A DNA stretch of 64,000 nucleotides, from contig NZ_JAFBCP010000001.1 in assembly GCF_016907735.1 (NCBI RefSeq), positions 620,001 through 684,000 of the forward strand, given 5' to 3'. The translations under genes were made by a program, and so were the position numbers. Below are positions 16,007-23,854 of this stretch, one piece after another. Source of the stretch: Brevibacterium paucivorans. Its GTDB lineage: Bacteria; Actinomycetota; Actinomycetes; Actinomycetales; Brevibacteriaceae. Within the stretch, counting starts at the first letter, position 1, and the number at the start of each line of letters is the position of its first letter. The notes under the pieces were generated by a model. It was not told where the DNA came from. It did not search any database and saw only the letters and a list, made by a program, of their open reading frames with translations.

Positions 16007-17665
16007 TTATTTAGACAGCTTGATCTCGTTGAAGACTTCGTCGTTGACTGGCGAGACCGGGAAGTCCTCCACGCGTTCTGAGAACGCGAGCGATGGAGCA
16101 GGGTGCGCCAAAGGCACAGCCGGTGCGTACTCAGCAACCTTCTTGTTGATGTCTTCGTACAGTGGGGTCTGTTTCTCCAGCTTGGGTTCCTGACGGGCTT
16201 CTGACAGCGCCTTGAAGAGTTCTTGGTTGTCGAAACCGAACTCTGGCTTCTTGGTCCCGAAGAACACACCTACGAAGTTGTCGGTGTCGTTGTAGTCACC
16301 GGTCCAGCCCAAGAGGTGGATTCCGTGGTCCTTGCCACCCTGAACGCGGTCAAGGTAGTCAGGCGACCATTTCTCAGGCACGGCCTTGGTCTTGATGCCC
16401 ACCTGTTCAAGCTGACCGGAAATGTTGGAGAACACCTGTTCAGGGGTAGGCATGTAGGGGCGAGAAACACCGGTTGGGTAGTTAAAGTCGATGGTGAAAC
16501 CGTTTTCGTAGCCGGCTTCTTTCAGAAGCTGCTTCGCCTTCTCTTGGTCGTATTCGTACTTCTCGACATCTTCGGTGTAACCATTCACGCTGTCAGGGAT
16601 GAAGGTGACGGCAGGCTTGGTTCCTTCAGGCAGTGTCTGCTTGATGAGGGCGTCCTTGTCGATTGCGTGGCTGATCGCCTGACGGACCTTGACGTCCTGG
16701 AGTTCCTTGACCTCCTGGTTGAAGCCCAAATACAAGATGGTGAACGGGTCGCGGTTCATCACGTTGAAGCCTGCGTCAGACAGTGGCTTCACGTCACCGG
16801 GTGCAACCAGGTCGTAACCGTCAATTTCGCCTGCTTCCAGGGACTGCTTGCGAGCTACAGGGTCGTCGATGACACGGAACGTGATCTGGTTGATCTGACC
16901 TTTTTCGCCCCAGTAGTCGTCGTTGAACTTCAGTTTGATTTCCTGGCCGGGGTTCCATTCTTCGAACTTGAATGGGCCAGTTCCGGTTGGGTGTTCGCGG
17001 GCGTACTCGCTCATTTCTGGAGCTTCAGCGCTTCCGCCGATCTTGTCAGCGTTGTACTTTTCCATGGCTTCGGGCGACTGCATGGAGAACGCTGGGAGTG
17101 ACAGAGCAGCAACGAATCCAGCGAATGGCTGTGCAAGGTTGACCTTTGCGGTCTTTTCGTCGCTGGCTTCGCAAGACTTGTATACGGCGTCTTCTGGCTT
17201 GTCTTTGAAGCCTCGGAAGAGTTTGCCGTAGTAGTACGCAACCGCTTCGGACTGCTGGATGCCTGTGAAGTTGTACCAGCGTTCGAAGTTGGCGCAGACT
17301 GCTTCAGCGTTGAAGTCGGTCCCGTCGTGGAACTTCACGCCTTCCTTCAGGTGGAAGGTGTAGGTCAGGCCGTCTTCGCTGGTGTCCCACGATTCAGCCA
17401 AGAGCGGTGCTGGATCGGCTGTTCCGGGCTTAGTTCCCACCAGCCCTTCCATGATTTGGCGGCTGACACGGAATGATTCACCGTCGCTTGCAAATGCGGG
17501 GTCAAGCGTTTTGGGGTCGGATGACGCGGCGAAGATAAAGTGCCCGTCGACGTCTCCTCCGCCACCTTCGCCACGTTGCGACTTGGCACATCCAGTTACG
17601 GCTAAAGCCATTGAGGCGACAACGGCAACAGCGCCGAACGCCTTCTTTTTCCATGCAGACCGCAT
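16007..17665 (-). CDS. Oligopeptide-type ABC importer substrate-binding lipoprotein
   Basis: 552 aa. It has a lipoprotein signal with basic N-region, hydrophobic core and lipobox VTGC (Cys at about 26), followed by a family-5 solute-binding fold (motifs ASDPKTLDPAF and FHLKEGVKFHDGTDF). Length and motifs fit DppA/OppA. The ATG has a strong GGAGGAAGC ribosome site. It is the first gene of the importer operon; the promoter should lie in the 100 bp upstream. The ligand is probably peptides, but related proteins bind nickel or sugars. Confidence 0.92.
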   Translation of the reverse strand: MRSAWKKKAFGAVAVVASMALAVTGCAKSQRGEGGGGDVDGHFIFAASSDPKTLDPAFASDGESFRVSRQIMEGLVGTKPGTADPAPLLAESWDTSEDGLTYTFHLKEGVKFHDGTDFNAEAVCANFERWYNFTGIQQSEAVAYYYGKLFRGFKDKPEDAVYKSCEASDEKTAKVNLAQPFAGFVAALSLPAFSMQSPEAMEKYNADKIGGSAEAPEMSEYAREHPTGTGPFKFEEWNPGQEIKLKFNDDYWGEKGQINQITFRVIDDPVARKQSLEAGEIDGYDLVAPGDVKPLSDAGFNVMNRDPFTILYLGFNQEVKELQDVKVRQAISHAIDKDALIKQTLPEGTKPAVTFIPDSVNGYTEDVEKYEYDQEKAKQLLKEAGYENGFTIDFNYPTGVSRPYMPTPEQVFSNISGQLEQVGIKTKAVPEKWSPDYLDRVQGGKDHGIHLLGWTGDYNDTDNFVGVFFGTKKPEFGFDNQELFKALSEARQEPKLEKQTPLYEDINKKVAEYAPAVPLAHPAPSLAFSERVEDFPVSPVNDEVFNEIKLSK

Positions 17666-18091
17666 GCTTCCTCCAGTGTGTTATGGATCACGTAATGCTT
17701 CACTATAGCGCCACCTGTGAGTCACCTCACAACTTTGGGGCAGTGACACGAAAGGCGCGTTCAAATTGTTATCTTTGCCACTTTTCGTCACATGAGGCCT
17801 GGTGAGAGGGGTGCGTGATGAGGGGGCACGTAGGGCTTAGGGGCACGTCGCTTCGGTTGAGTGTCGATAGTCTTGTCGCTTATTGCCAGTCGGTGAGCTT
17901 CTCGATCTCGATTGGCGTATATACACCGCAACACTGTTGCCCTATCGCGCATTTCGAAAACTACTAAAAAGTGAGCCAACGAAAGTGACACGTCTTCGCT
18001 TTCACGAACAGTTTGATCACACTATTGCGCCCGCCACCTCAGCCAGGAAAGCAACAGGAATAGGTGCGACCACCTCGGGCCCGGAAGTGCA
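17666..18091. other. Non-coding stretch upstream of the oligopeptide importer
   Basis: No convincing gene is seen: the few open frames lack ribosome sites, family resemblance and usual codon bias. The right part should contain nothing essential for ssrA, which ends further right. The left part must hold the promoter of the importer operon. One copy of the CACCTCGG octamer lies at 18071-18078. Confidence 0.5.
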
Positions 18092-18126
18092 TTTGGCTAC
18101 ACTCCAATCCGTAGAGTGTAGCCAAA
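18092..18126. repeat. Long hairpin A near the ssrA 3' end
   Basis: A perfect 13-bp inverted repeat, TTTGGCTACACTC with its complement, and a 9-nt loop. The arm is related to that of hairpin B 49 bp further on (TTTGG-x-TACACTC in both). It is not next to a coding stop, so it is not an obvious terminator. Confidence 0.7.
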
Positions 18127-18174
18127 CAGCCATCAAACACCCTCATTTAGTGACCTAGCCACTATTTCGCCGAC

Positions 18175-18221
18175 TTTTGGATACACTCGAGCCCCAGAAT
18201 CGAACTCGAGTGTATCCAAAA
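18175..18221. repeat. Long hairpin B near the ssrA 3' end
   Basis: A perfect 17-bp inverted repeat (arms 18175-18191 and 18205-18221) with a 13-nt loop. The arm TTTTGGATACACTCGAG resembles that of hairpin A. On the minus strand the loop contains GTTCGATTC, which looks like a tRNA T-loop. There is no T-run on either side. Confidence 0.75.
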
Positions 18222-18248
18222 GGCACGCAACATCAACGCCCCAAACAC

Positions 18249-18289
18249 AAAAAGTCTCGGGACATCGACTGAACGATGTCCCGAGACTT
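18249..18289 (-). terminator. Rho-independent terminator of ssrA
   Basis: A perfect 16-bp stem (18252-18267 with 18274-18289) with a 6-nt loop ends in TTTTT on the minus strand. It begins 6 nt beyond the tmRNA CCA end. Confidence 0.92.
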
Positions 18290-18294
18290 CACAT

Positions 18295-18680
18295 TGGTGG
18301 AGATGGCGGGAATTGAACCCGCGTCCGTCGGCAAATTGTCGATTCTTCTCCGGGCGCAGTACGTGTAAATGTGTCTTAGGTCCTGGGTAGCGCACGAACA
18401 CACTATCCCAACGAACGGAGTTGAGTAAGAGTCCCACTCACACCCCCAACATGTGTGAGCAGCAGTGGCTTTCTAAACGACGCCAGGATCTAGAGGGAAA
18501 GCACCTCTAGGCTGACGGAGTCGCAGCTCGCGGATTAAGGCCTAAATTAGGCGGCGAGGGCAAACTCGGTGCGGTTGTTAGATTTAGCACCTATTTTTTA
18601 CAGACAGCATCACGAGTTGAGTCTGCATTCTCGGCCCGCTTCTCCCGACGCAATGTCCAACGTCGAAACCGATCATCCCC
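18295..18680 (-). ncRNA. ssrA: Transfer-messenger RNA (tmRNA)
   Basis: About 386 nt. The 5' end GGGGATGATCGGTTTCGAC and the 3' end with T-arm GGGTTCAATTCCC and CATCTCCACCA form the tRNA-Ala-like domain; a 7-bp acceptor stem pairs with one G-U. The CCA is encoded. The tag reading frame (18547-18588) gives AKSNNRTEFALAA followed by TAA, with the ALAA end that marks the peptide for proteolysis. Several pseudoknot-like stems fill the rest. tmRNA with SmpB rescues stalled ribosomes. Here smpB lies 4.6 kb upstream, separated by a catabolic gene cluster, whereas the two are usually close neighbours. Confidence 0.97.
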
Positions 18681-18720
18681 TTATGCAATTGCCAAACACC
18701 CCGCACAAAGCGGGACTTTC

Positions 18721-18727
18721 TATTTTA
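18721..18727 (-). promoter_or_regulatory. Possible -10 element of ssrA
   Basis: TAAAAT on the minus strand lies about 42 bp before the mature tmRNA 5' end. The -35 side is weak. A small hairpin (CCCGC, loop, GCGGG) lies between it and the RNA, so a short 5' leader would have to be removed. Position is a guess by eye. Confidence 0.3.
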
Positions 18728-18801
18728 ACAAAACCACTGGGAAAACACAGCCCGGGAACCCAATAGGACCCCTGAACCCATAGTGAAGTTTTCTAGTAGC
18801 G

Positions 18802-19019
18802 CTATACACAACACCGGCAACACACGCAATATTCCACAGCTTCATCCACACTGTGGATAAACTTTCCACACTTTGTCACAAGACAAGCGTTGTCGCAGGT
18901 CAGAGGCTATGGATAAATCGCGAGCTCATACATTCCACATTGTGAAAGGGTGCGTCATTCCGTGATATCCCCAGCTTTTCCACACGTGTGAATAATCACA
19001 GGAACAAGCGTTATCCACA
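18802..19019. promoter_or_regulatory. Cluster of DnaA-box-like 9-mers in an AT-rich intergenic region
   Basis: Two perfect TTATCCACA boxes (18852-18860 on minus, 19011-19019 on plus) and one TTATTCACA (18987-18995, minus) are present. One-mismatch boxes lie at 18802-18810, 18842-18850, 18908-18916 and 18976-18984. No gene is seen in 18681-19043. No dnaA, dnaN or other origin gene is nearby, so this is more likely a DnaA titration/reactivation or regulatory region than oriC, but an origin-like role is not excluded. Confidence 0.6.
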
Positions 19020-19043
19020 ACCATGACAGCAAAGGAATCCCCG

Positions 19044-19787
19044 CTAGCTTGCGACACTCCACGCCTCAGATATCTGCCTAGCGGCGGATACGAGCATCTC
19101 ACCATACCGCTCCATCGCCTTTTCATCCATGCGAACCTTCGGCCCTGACACAGACACCGCACCAACAGGAGAGCCCGTAACTCCAAGAAGAGGGCACCCC
19201 ACTGAGCAAATTCCTTCATTGAGACCTTGATCATTGATCGCAAACCCCCGACGCTTAACCTCATTGATGGCATCGTCGAGAGCACTGGCCCCGTCAATTG
19301 TATTCTGAGTTACTTTTCGAAATGCACCTTCTGCATACTCGCGAATTACCGCTTCATGACTGGCACTAAGGTAGGCGACCCCGGAAGCGCACGTATGCAT
19401 TTCGCTCATTCCGCCAACCGGCAAAAACGCGCGCAATGGATGAGAAGTATCAACACGCTCAATCAACAGCATGGACCTCCCCCTGGGGACAGAGAGGTGA
19501 ATCGTCTCCGTTGTATCAAGTTGAAGTTTGTTTAAAAAAGGAAGTGCCACCTCACGAAGGTTCTGCCCTCCTTTTTCCTGCGCGAAGATCTCACCAACTC
19601 GACTCGAGATCTCCCACGCGCCATCCGAGTTTTTAATCCAGCCAGCGTCCTCAAGTGTCAGTAGATATCTCTGCACCGAACTTTTAGGCATTGCAGCTCG
19701 GCGGGCAAGCTCTGAGAGGCCTACGTTTTGAGCATCTGCAATCAGCTCGAGCAATCGCGTCGCACAAACCACACTATTGATTGTCAT
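19044..19787 (-). CDS. IclR-family transcriptional regulator
   Basis: 247 aa from the ATG at 19787. A longer frame reaches 19904 but would run into the divergent transporter start. The N-terminus (residues 1-60) is a winged helix (LSELARRAAMPKSSVQRYLLTLEDAGWI), and the C-terminal two-thirds is the IclR effector domain with GVAYLSAS and the late segment GSPVGAVSVSGP. IclR proteins bind small aromatic or carboxylic effectors and control divergent catabolic operons. It is divergent from the carboxylate carrier and CoA genes, which it most likely regulates through the 95-bp gap. Base use is more AT-rich than in flanking genes. Confidence 0.9.
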   Translation of the reverse strand: MTINSVVCATRLLELIADAQNVGLSELARRAAMPKSSVQRYLLTLEDAGWIKNSDGAWEISSRVGEIFAQEKGGQNLREVALPFLNKLQLDTTETIHLSVPRGRSMLLIERVDTSHPLRAFLPVGGMSEMHTCASGVAYLSASHEAVIREYAEGAFRKVTQNTIDGASALDDAINEVKRRGFAINDQGLNEGICSVGCPLLGVTGSPVGAVSVSGPKVRMDEKAMERYGEMLVSAARQISEAWSVAS

Positions 19788-19882
19788 ACCCTCTTGACTC
19801 CAGACTCCTCCAGGAATAATCTGAGCGCGGTCCACATCGTACACCACCGGTCCACTCGTTGGACCAGAAGAAAGAAGAAACA

Positions 19883-21202
19883 ATGGCGTTTCAAATAACT
19901 GCACTTGCGATCTTCGCTGGAGTATTTGCGATTTGTTCCATTCGCAAGGTTCACATTGGAATCTTCATGTTCCCCATCGCTTGCGGAGTGGGCATGTGGC
20001 TTGCACACCTTCCGCTTGATGATGTGGTTGCAGGATTTCCGCTAGACATTCTTGTGTTGCTTGTAGGAGTAACCTATTTCTTTGCTATTGCTCAAGTAAA
20101 CGGCACTATTGAGGGCCTAATCAATATCGTGATTTCGAAAGTCGGTTCTCATCCGGCAGCTCTCCCGGTAGCTTTCTTTTGCATTGCTGCTGTCGTGTCA
20201 TCCATGGGTTCCCCTTTGGCTTCCTTAGTCCTTGCACCAATTGCACTGCCAATGGCAAAGCGGTTTGCAATTGACCCTATGCTCATGGCCGTGGCTCTCG
20301 GTTGCGGTGGCGCCAGCGGTTCATTCGCCCCCACTTCCTTGTTCGGCATCGTTACCTACGGAACAGCGAAACAGGCTGACATCCCAATTAGCCCGTTTGC
20401 CCCGCTACTCGTCTCCCTCGGTATGAACCTGGTTCTCTTCATTGGTGCGTACTTCGTATTCGGCGGTCGAACGCTCATCTCAGGCTCACGTTCGTCTGAC
20501 ATGCGAGCGTCGGTTGGTTCGATGGAAGTCCAACAGTCACCAACCTCGGGGCCTTTGACCACAGCTTCAGCCGAAAAAGTGAAATTGACCGGAATGCAAT
20601 GGCTCACTTGTGCCTGCATCCTTATTCTTGGCCTCGGAGTAATCGCACTAACCGTATCGCGCCTTGGTGCAAATCTTGGCGTTCTCGCTTTCGCATTCGG
20701 AGCTTTTCTCACCTTCATTGACCCAGATTCTGGGAAAGCCGCGATTCCAAAGATCGACTGGTCCACAGTCCTTCTCGTCGGAGGCATCATCACATTCGTC
20801 GAGGTTCTTCAAACGATGGGTGCCGTCGATCTCCTCGGAGACGGCGCTAGTAAAATCGGCTCTACAATTTTGGCAGCTTTCATCATCTGCTTTATTGGTG
20901 GATTGGTGTCAGCGTTTGCCTCGACTACGGGAATCCTCGCCGCGCTTGTGCCACTCGCACTTCCCTTAGTGGCCACTGGTGAAGTCTCCGGCTGGGCACT
21001 CATCTGCTCTCTCGCTGTCTGCTCTTCAATCGTCGACCTCTCTCCGTTCTCCACTGTGGGCGCAACCTTCGTCGCGATGACGGAGGAAAGTCAGAAGGAA
21101 CGTGTCACACGTCTTCTCATCCGCTGGGGTTTGACGATGGTGATTGTCGGCCCTGTTGTACTCGTCGGTCTACTTGTATTGCCTGCCAGCCTCTTATCGT
21201 AA
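19883..21202 (+). CDS. MatC-like dicarboxylate/carboxylate carrier
   Basis: 439 aa from the ATG at 19883, preceded by the purine-rich GAAGAAAGAAGAAA; a TTG start 24 nt upstream is less likely. About 11-12 hydrophobic helices are visible. The N-terminal segment (FPLDILVLLVGVTYFFAIAQ) matches the MatC N-terminal domain of malonate/dicarboxylate carriers in the SLC13-like ion transporter group. It probably brings in the acid that the CoA-transferase (9 nt downstream) activates. The substrate is not identifiable: malonate, another dicarboxylate or a monocarboxylate are all possible. Confidence 0.85.
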   Translation: MAFQITALAIFAGVFAICSIRKVHIGIFMFPIACGVGMWLAHLPLDDVVAGFPLDILVLLVGVTYFFAIAQVNGTIEGLINIVISKVGSHPAALPVAFFCIAAVVSSMGSPLASLVLAPIALPMAKRFAIDPMLMAVALGCGGASGSFAPTSLFGIVTYGTAKQADIPISPFAPLLVSLGMNLVLFIGAYFVFGGRTLISGSRSSDMRASVGSMEVQQSPTSGPLTTASAEKVKLTGMQWLTCACILILGLGVIALTVSRLGANLGVLAFAFGAFLTFIDPDSGKAAIPKIDWSTVLLVGGIITFVEVLQTMGAVDLLGDGASKIGSTILAAFIICFIGGLVSAFASTTGILAALVPLALPLVATGEVSGWALICSLAVCSSIVDLSPFSTVGATFVAMTEESQKERVTRLLIRWGLTMVIVGPVVLVGLLVLPASLLS

Positions 21203-21211
21203 GGAAACTCC

Positions 21212-22432
21212 ATGAACGCATATAAACCCTTGACCGGAACTCGAATCATCGATCTAACACGGGCTCTGGCCGGACCTTTTTGCACAGCTTTGCTTGCAGA
21301 CCTCGGCGCTGAAGTGATCAAAGTCGAGCCAATCGGCACCGGTGATGCAACTCGCCTATGGCCACCATATGAAGACACGAACTCTTTATATTTCGAGTCA
21401 ACAAATCGAAATAAGAGGTCTGTCTGCCTTGATCTAAGAAGCGACCAGGGAAAAGAAGTCCTCGTGAGTCTGATCGGTGAAGCCGATGTCCTTGTGGAGA
21501 ATTTTCGCCCAGGCGTACTGGCAAAGATGGGGCTCGATTCTGAAAAGCTCAAACAGGCATATCCGAACTTGGTGATTCAATCAATTTCAGGGTTCGGCAA
21601 CACCGGGCCACTCAAGAACTATGGAGGTCTGGACCAAATAGCGCAGGCTATGTCCGGCATCATGTCTGTGACTGGACCAGATGCTGAGCACACATACCGA
21701 GTGGGACTTCCTATTGTAGATATTCTCACGGGCACCTTCGCCGCCGTAAGCATCGCGGCAGCACTAGCCGGCCGAAACGAACACCAAAAAGGTGTTCACA
21801 TGGCCACCTCGCTCCTTGAGTCGGCGGTAGCAGTATCTGTGTTCCAGGGACAACAAGCTCTGAGTCTGGGACACGAACCTAAGCCACAAGGCAATGACCA
21901 CCCGGTGATCGTGCCCTACGGACAGTACCAAACCGAAGATGACAAGATCATTATTGCTATTGCGAAAAATCAGCACTGGCTTGACCTCTGTGAAATTTTG
22001 GGCCGACCCGATCTTCCCAAGAAACCTGAGTATTTAGATCCCACTTCCAGAGCGAAGAATCGCGAAAAGCTTCGCGTGGAAATGGAGGCCGCACTCATTC
22101 AACATCCAGCTAGCCATTGGGTCGATCGGATCCGCAACGCTGGCATTCCATGTGGTCCTGTTTACGGGTACAGAAAGGTGTTCTCAGACCCGCAGGTTCA
22201 AGCTTTGGAAATGGTTCAGACATTGCACCGTAGCGATGGCACCAAGATCCCCTTGGTGAGAGGGCCGTTCAACATCGATGGACAACCGACACGGGTGTCG
22301 TCGGCACCCCCTGCACTAGGCGAAGGCACTGAAGAAATTCTGGCACAATTCGGCTTCACCAAACCAGCCGTCGAAGATCTTATTTCCAATGGCATCGCAC
22401 AAACTCAAGAGCAAGGAAAATCGAGTGACTGA
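21212..22432 (+). CDS. Class III (CaiB/BaiF family) CoA-transferase
   Basis: 406 aa, the usual family length. It starts with the typical LTGTRIIDLTRALAGPFC block, then the CoA-binding segment LADLGAEVIKVEP and VLVENFRPGVL. The catalytic aspartate is probably in VGLPIVDILTG near residue 170. It moves CoA from an acyl-CoA donor to a free carboxylic acid. It lies between the carrier and the enoyl-CoA hydratase, so it should activate the imported acid. Donor and acceptor are not readable from the sequence. Confidence 0.92.
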   Translation: MNAYKPLTGTRIIDLTRALAGPFCTALLADLGAEVIKVEPIGTGDATRLWPPYEDTNSLYFESTNRNKRSVCLDLRSDQGKEVLVSLIGEADVLVENFRPGVLAKMGLDSEKLKQAYPNLVIQSISGFGNTGPLKNYGGLDQIAQAMSGIMSVTGPDAEHTYRVGLPIVDILTGTFAAVSIAAALAGRNEHQKGVHMATSLLESAVAVSVFQGQQALSLGHEPKPQGNDHPVIVPYGQYQTEDDKIIIAIAKNQHWLDLCEILGRPDLPKKPEYLDPTSRAKNREKLRVEMEAALIQHPASHWVDRIRNAGIPCGPVYGYRKVFSDPQVQALEMVQTLHRSDGTKIPLVRGPFNIDGQPTRVSSAPPALGEGTEEILAQFGFTKPAVEDLISNGIAQTQEQGKSSD

Positions 22433-23231
22433 TAAAGGCCAGATCCTATACTCCGTCGACAACGGCATGGCAACGATCACCATCCGTAACCCCGCCAAGC
22501 GAAACGCGATCTCCGCCAGCATGTGGAAGCAAATACCAACTCTCATGTCTCGTGCGGTCGCCGATGAAACAGTCAAACTTGTGGTTTTCAGTGGCTCGGA
22601 CGGGAATTTCTCCGCAGGCGCAGACATTGCAGAGCTCACCAGTATCGCTGGATCAAACCGTGAGGATACAAAAACCGCCGCACAAACAAGTGATGACTTG
22701 ACAAGTCAAGCTGAGAAAGCAGTTGCCGAATGCCCCAAACTGACCATCGCACTTATCGAAGGTATATGTTTCGGAGGGGGGCTTGAACTAGCGATCGCCT
22801 GCGACCTTCGAATAGCCAGCGCAACTGCACGCTTCTGCATTCCAGCCGCAAACATAGGTCTTGTTTATCCGTTCACTGCGATCAAACGACTTATGTCGAT
22901 CGTTGGCCCAGCTCAAGCAAAGTTCCTTCTTTGCACCGCCAGCACGCTTGACTCGGAAGATGCAAACCAGATCGGTCTAGTAAACCGAGTCTTACCTGAA
23001 GAACAGTTCGAAACAAAGACCAGCGAATTCATCGGTGGCCTCATATCTAAATCGCAGTACTCAATAACCGCTTCAATCGCGATTATCAACACTCAAATTG
23101 AATGTCGAGAGCAGGCAGAGACAGTCGCAACTGCTTGGGAAACGGATGACCGAGCACGAGAGGATCTCGAAATAGGAATTCGTAGCTTCCTTAAAAAAGA
23201 GCGACCAGCCTTTACGTGGGCTTTAGAGTGA
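22425..23231 (+). CDS. Enoyl-CoA hydratase/isomerase family protein
   Basis: 268 aa from the GTG at 22425, which has AAGGA 7 nt upstream and overlaps the CoA-transferase end by 8 nt; an in-frame ATG at 22389 lies deep inside that gene. The crotonase fold is clear: NPAKRNAIS, the oxyanion-hole segment NFSAGADIAEL, and IEGICFGGGLELAIACDLRIAS. The glutamate in GGGLELA sits where hydratase acids occur, and the second acid is less certain. It probably hydrates or isomerises the acyl-CoA made by the transferase. A terminator follows. Confidence 0.9.
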   Translation: MTDKGQILYSVDNGMATITIRNPAKRNAISASMWKQIPTLMSRAVADETVKLVVFSGSDGNFSAGADIAELTSIAGSNREDTKTAAQTSDDLTSQAEKAVAECPKLTIALIEGICFGGGLELAIACDLRIASATARFCIPAANIGLVYPFTAIKRLMSIVGPAQAKFLLCTASTLDSEDANQIGLVNRVLPEEQFETKTSEFIGGLISKSQYSITASIAIINTQIECREQAETVATAWETDDRAREDLEIGIRSFLKKERPAFTWALE

Positions 23232-23263
23232 AGAAAGCTCTCGAGCGCCATAGGTGACATTAA

Positions 23264-23305
23264 TGGGGATGACAACGTCTGAAAGTTGTCATCCCCACTA
23301 TTTTT
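23264..23305 (+). terminator. Terminator between the CoA gene cluster and smpB
   Basis: A 13-bp stem (23264-23276 with 23285-23297) with an 8-nt loop is followed on the plus strand by CTATTTTTGCGTTTTT. It ends the plus-strand cluster and may also help to end smpB transcription from the other side. Confidence 0.85.
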
Positions 23306-23311
23306 GCGTTT

Positions 23312-23782
23312 TTACATATTCCGGCGGAGGGACATCGCACGCTGCGCCTCGCGCTGATCCTGCTTCTCACGCAGAGTCTGTCGCTTGTCCCAGTCCTTCT
23401 TACCTCGGGCCACAGCGATCTCCACCTTCACACGCGAGCCATCGAAGTACAGCTCCAACGGAACCAGAGTCCTACCCGACTCCTTCAGCTTGTGTGAAAT
23501 CTTCAGAATCTCGGCCTTGTGCAGAAGCAGCTTCCGCTTCCTGCGCGCAGAGTGATTCGTCCACGAGCCCTGCAAATACTCAGGAATGTAAACGTTTTCC
23601 AACCACGCTTCACCCTGGAAAATCAGGGCGAACCCGTCCGTGAGCGAAGCTCGCCCCTCACGCAACGACTTCACCTCAGTACCCGTGAGAACAAGACCAG
23701 CCTCATACGTGTCTTCAATGTGGTAGTCGTGACGTGCCTTGCGGTTCTTCGCAATCGTCTTCTTACCGGTTTCTTTTGCCAC
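23312..23782 (-). CDS. smpB: SsrA-binding protein SmpB
   Basis: 156 aa from a GTG. It has the SmpB core: [22 protein letters not shown], then [12 protein letters not shown] and LVPLELYF, and the basic C-terminal tail [14 protein letters not shown] that enters the ribosomal decoding site. It brings tmRNA to stalled ribosomes. It follows prfB with a gap of only 72 nt. In many Actinobacteria ftsE and ftsX stand between prfB and smpB; here they are missing. Confidence 0.97.
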   Translation of the reverse strand: MAKETGKKTIAKNRKARHDYHIEDTYEAGLVLTGTEVKSLREGRASLTDGFALIFQGEAWLENVYIPEYLQGSWTNHSARRKRKLLLHKAEILKISHKLKESGRTLVPLELYFDGSRVKVEIAVARGKKDWDKRQTLREKQDQREAQRAMSLRRNM

Positions 23783-23854
23783 GCGCCAGCCCTCCTCTCA
23801 CATTCCTTGCAGGCACAAGATGAATATCTTACCAGCGCCCGCACCAGGTGAGAC

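Noticed and set aside
17788-18437. Small frames in and around the ssrA region (17788-17991, 17883-18158, 18162-18437)
   Set aside because: They overlap the tmRNA, its terminator or the hairpins, lack ribosome sites and are not protein-like.
19788-19904. Extended N-terminus of the IclR regulator
   Set aside because: It would overlap the start of the divergent carrier gene, and the conserved winged helix begins only after the ATG at 19787.
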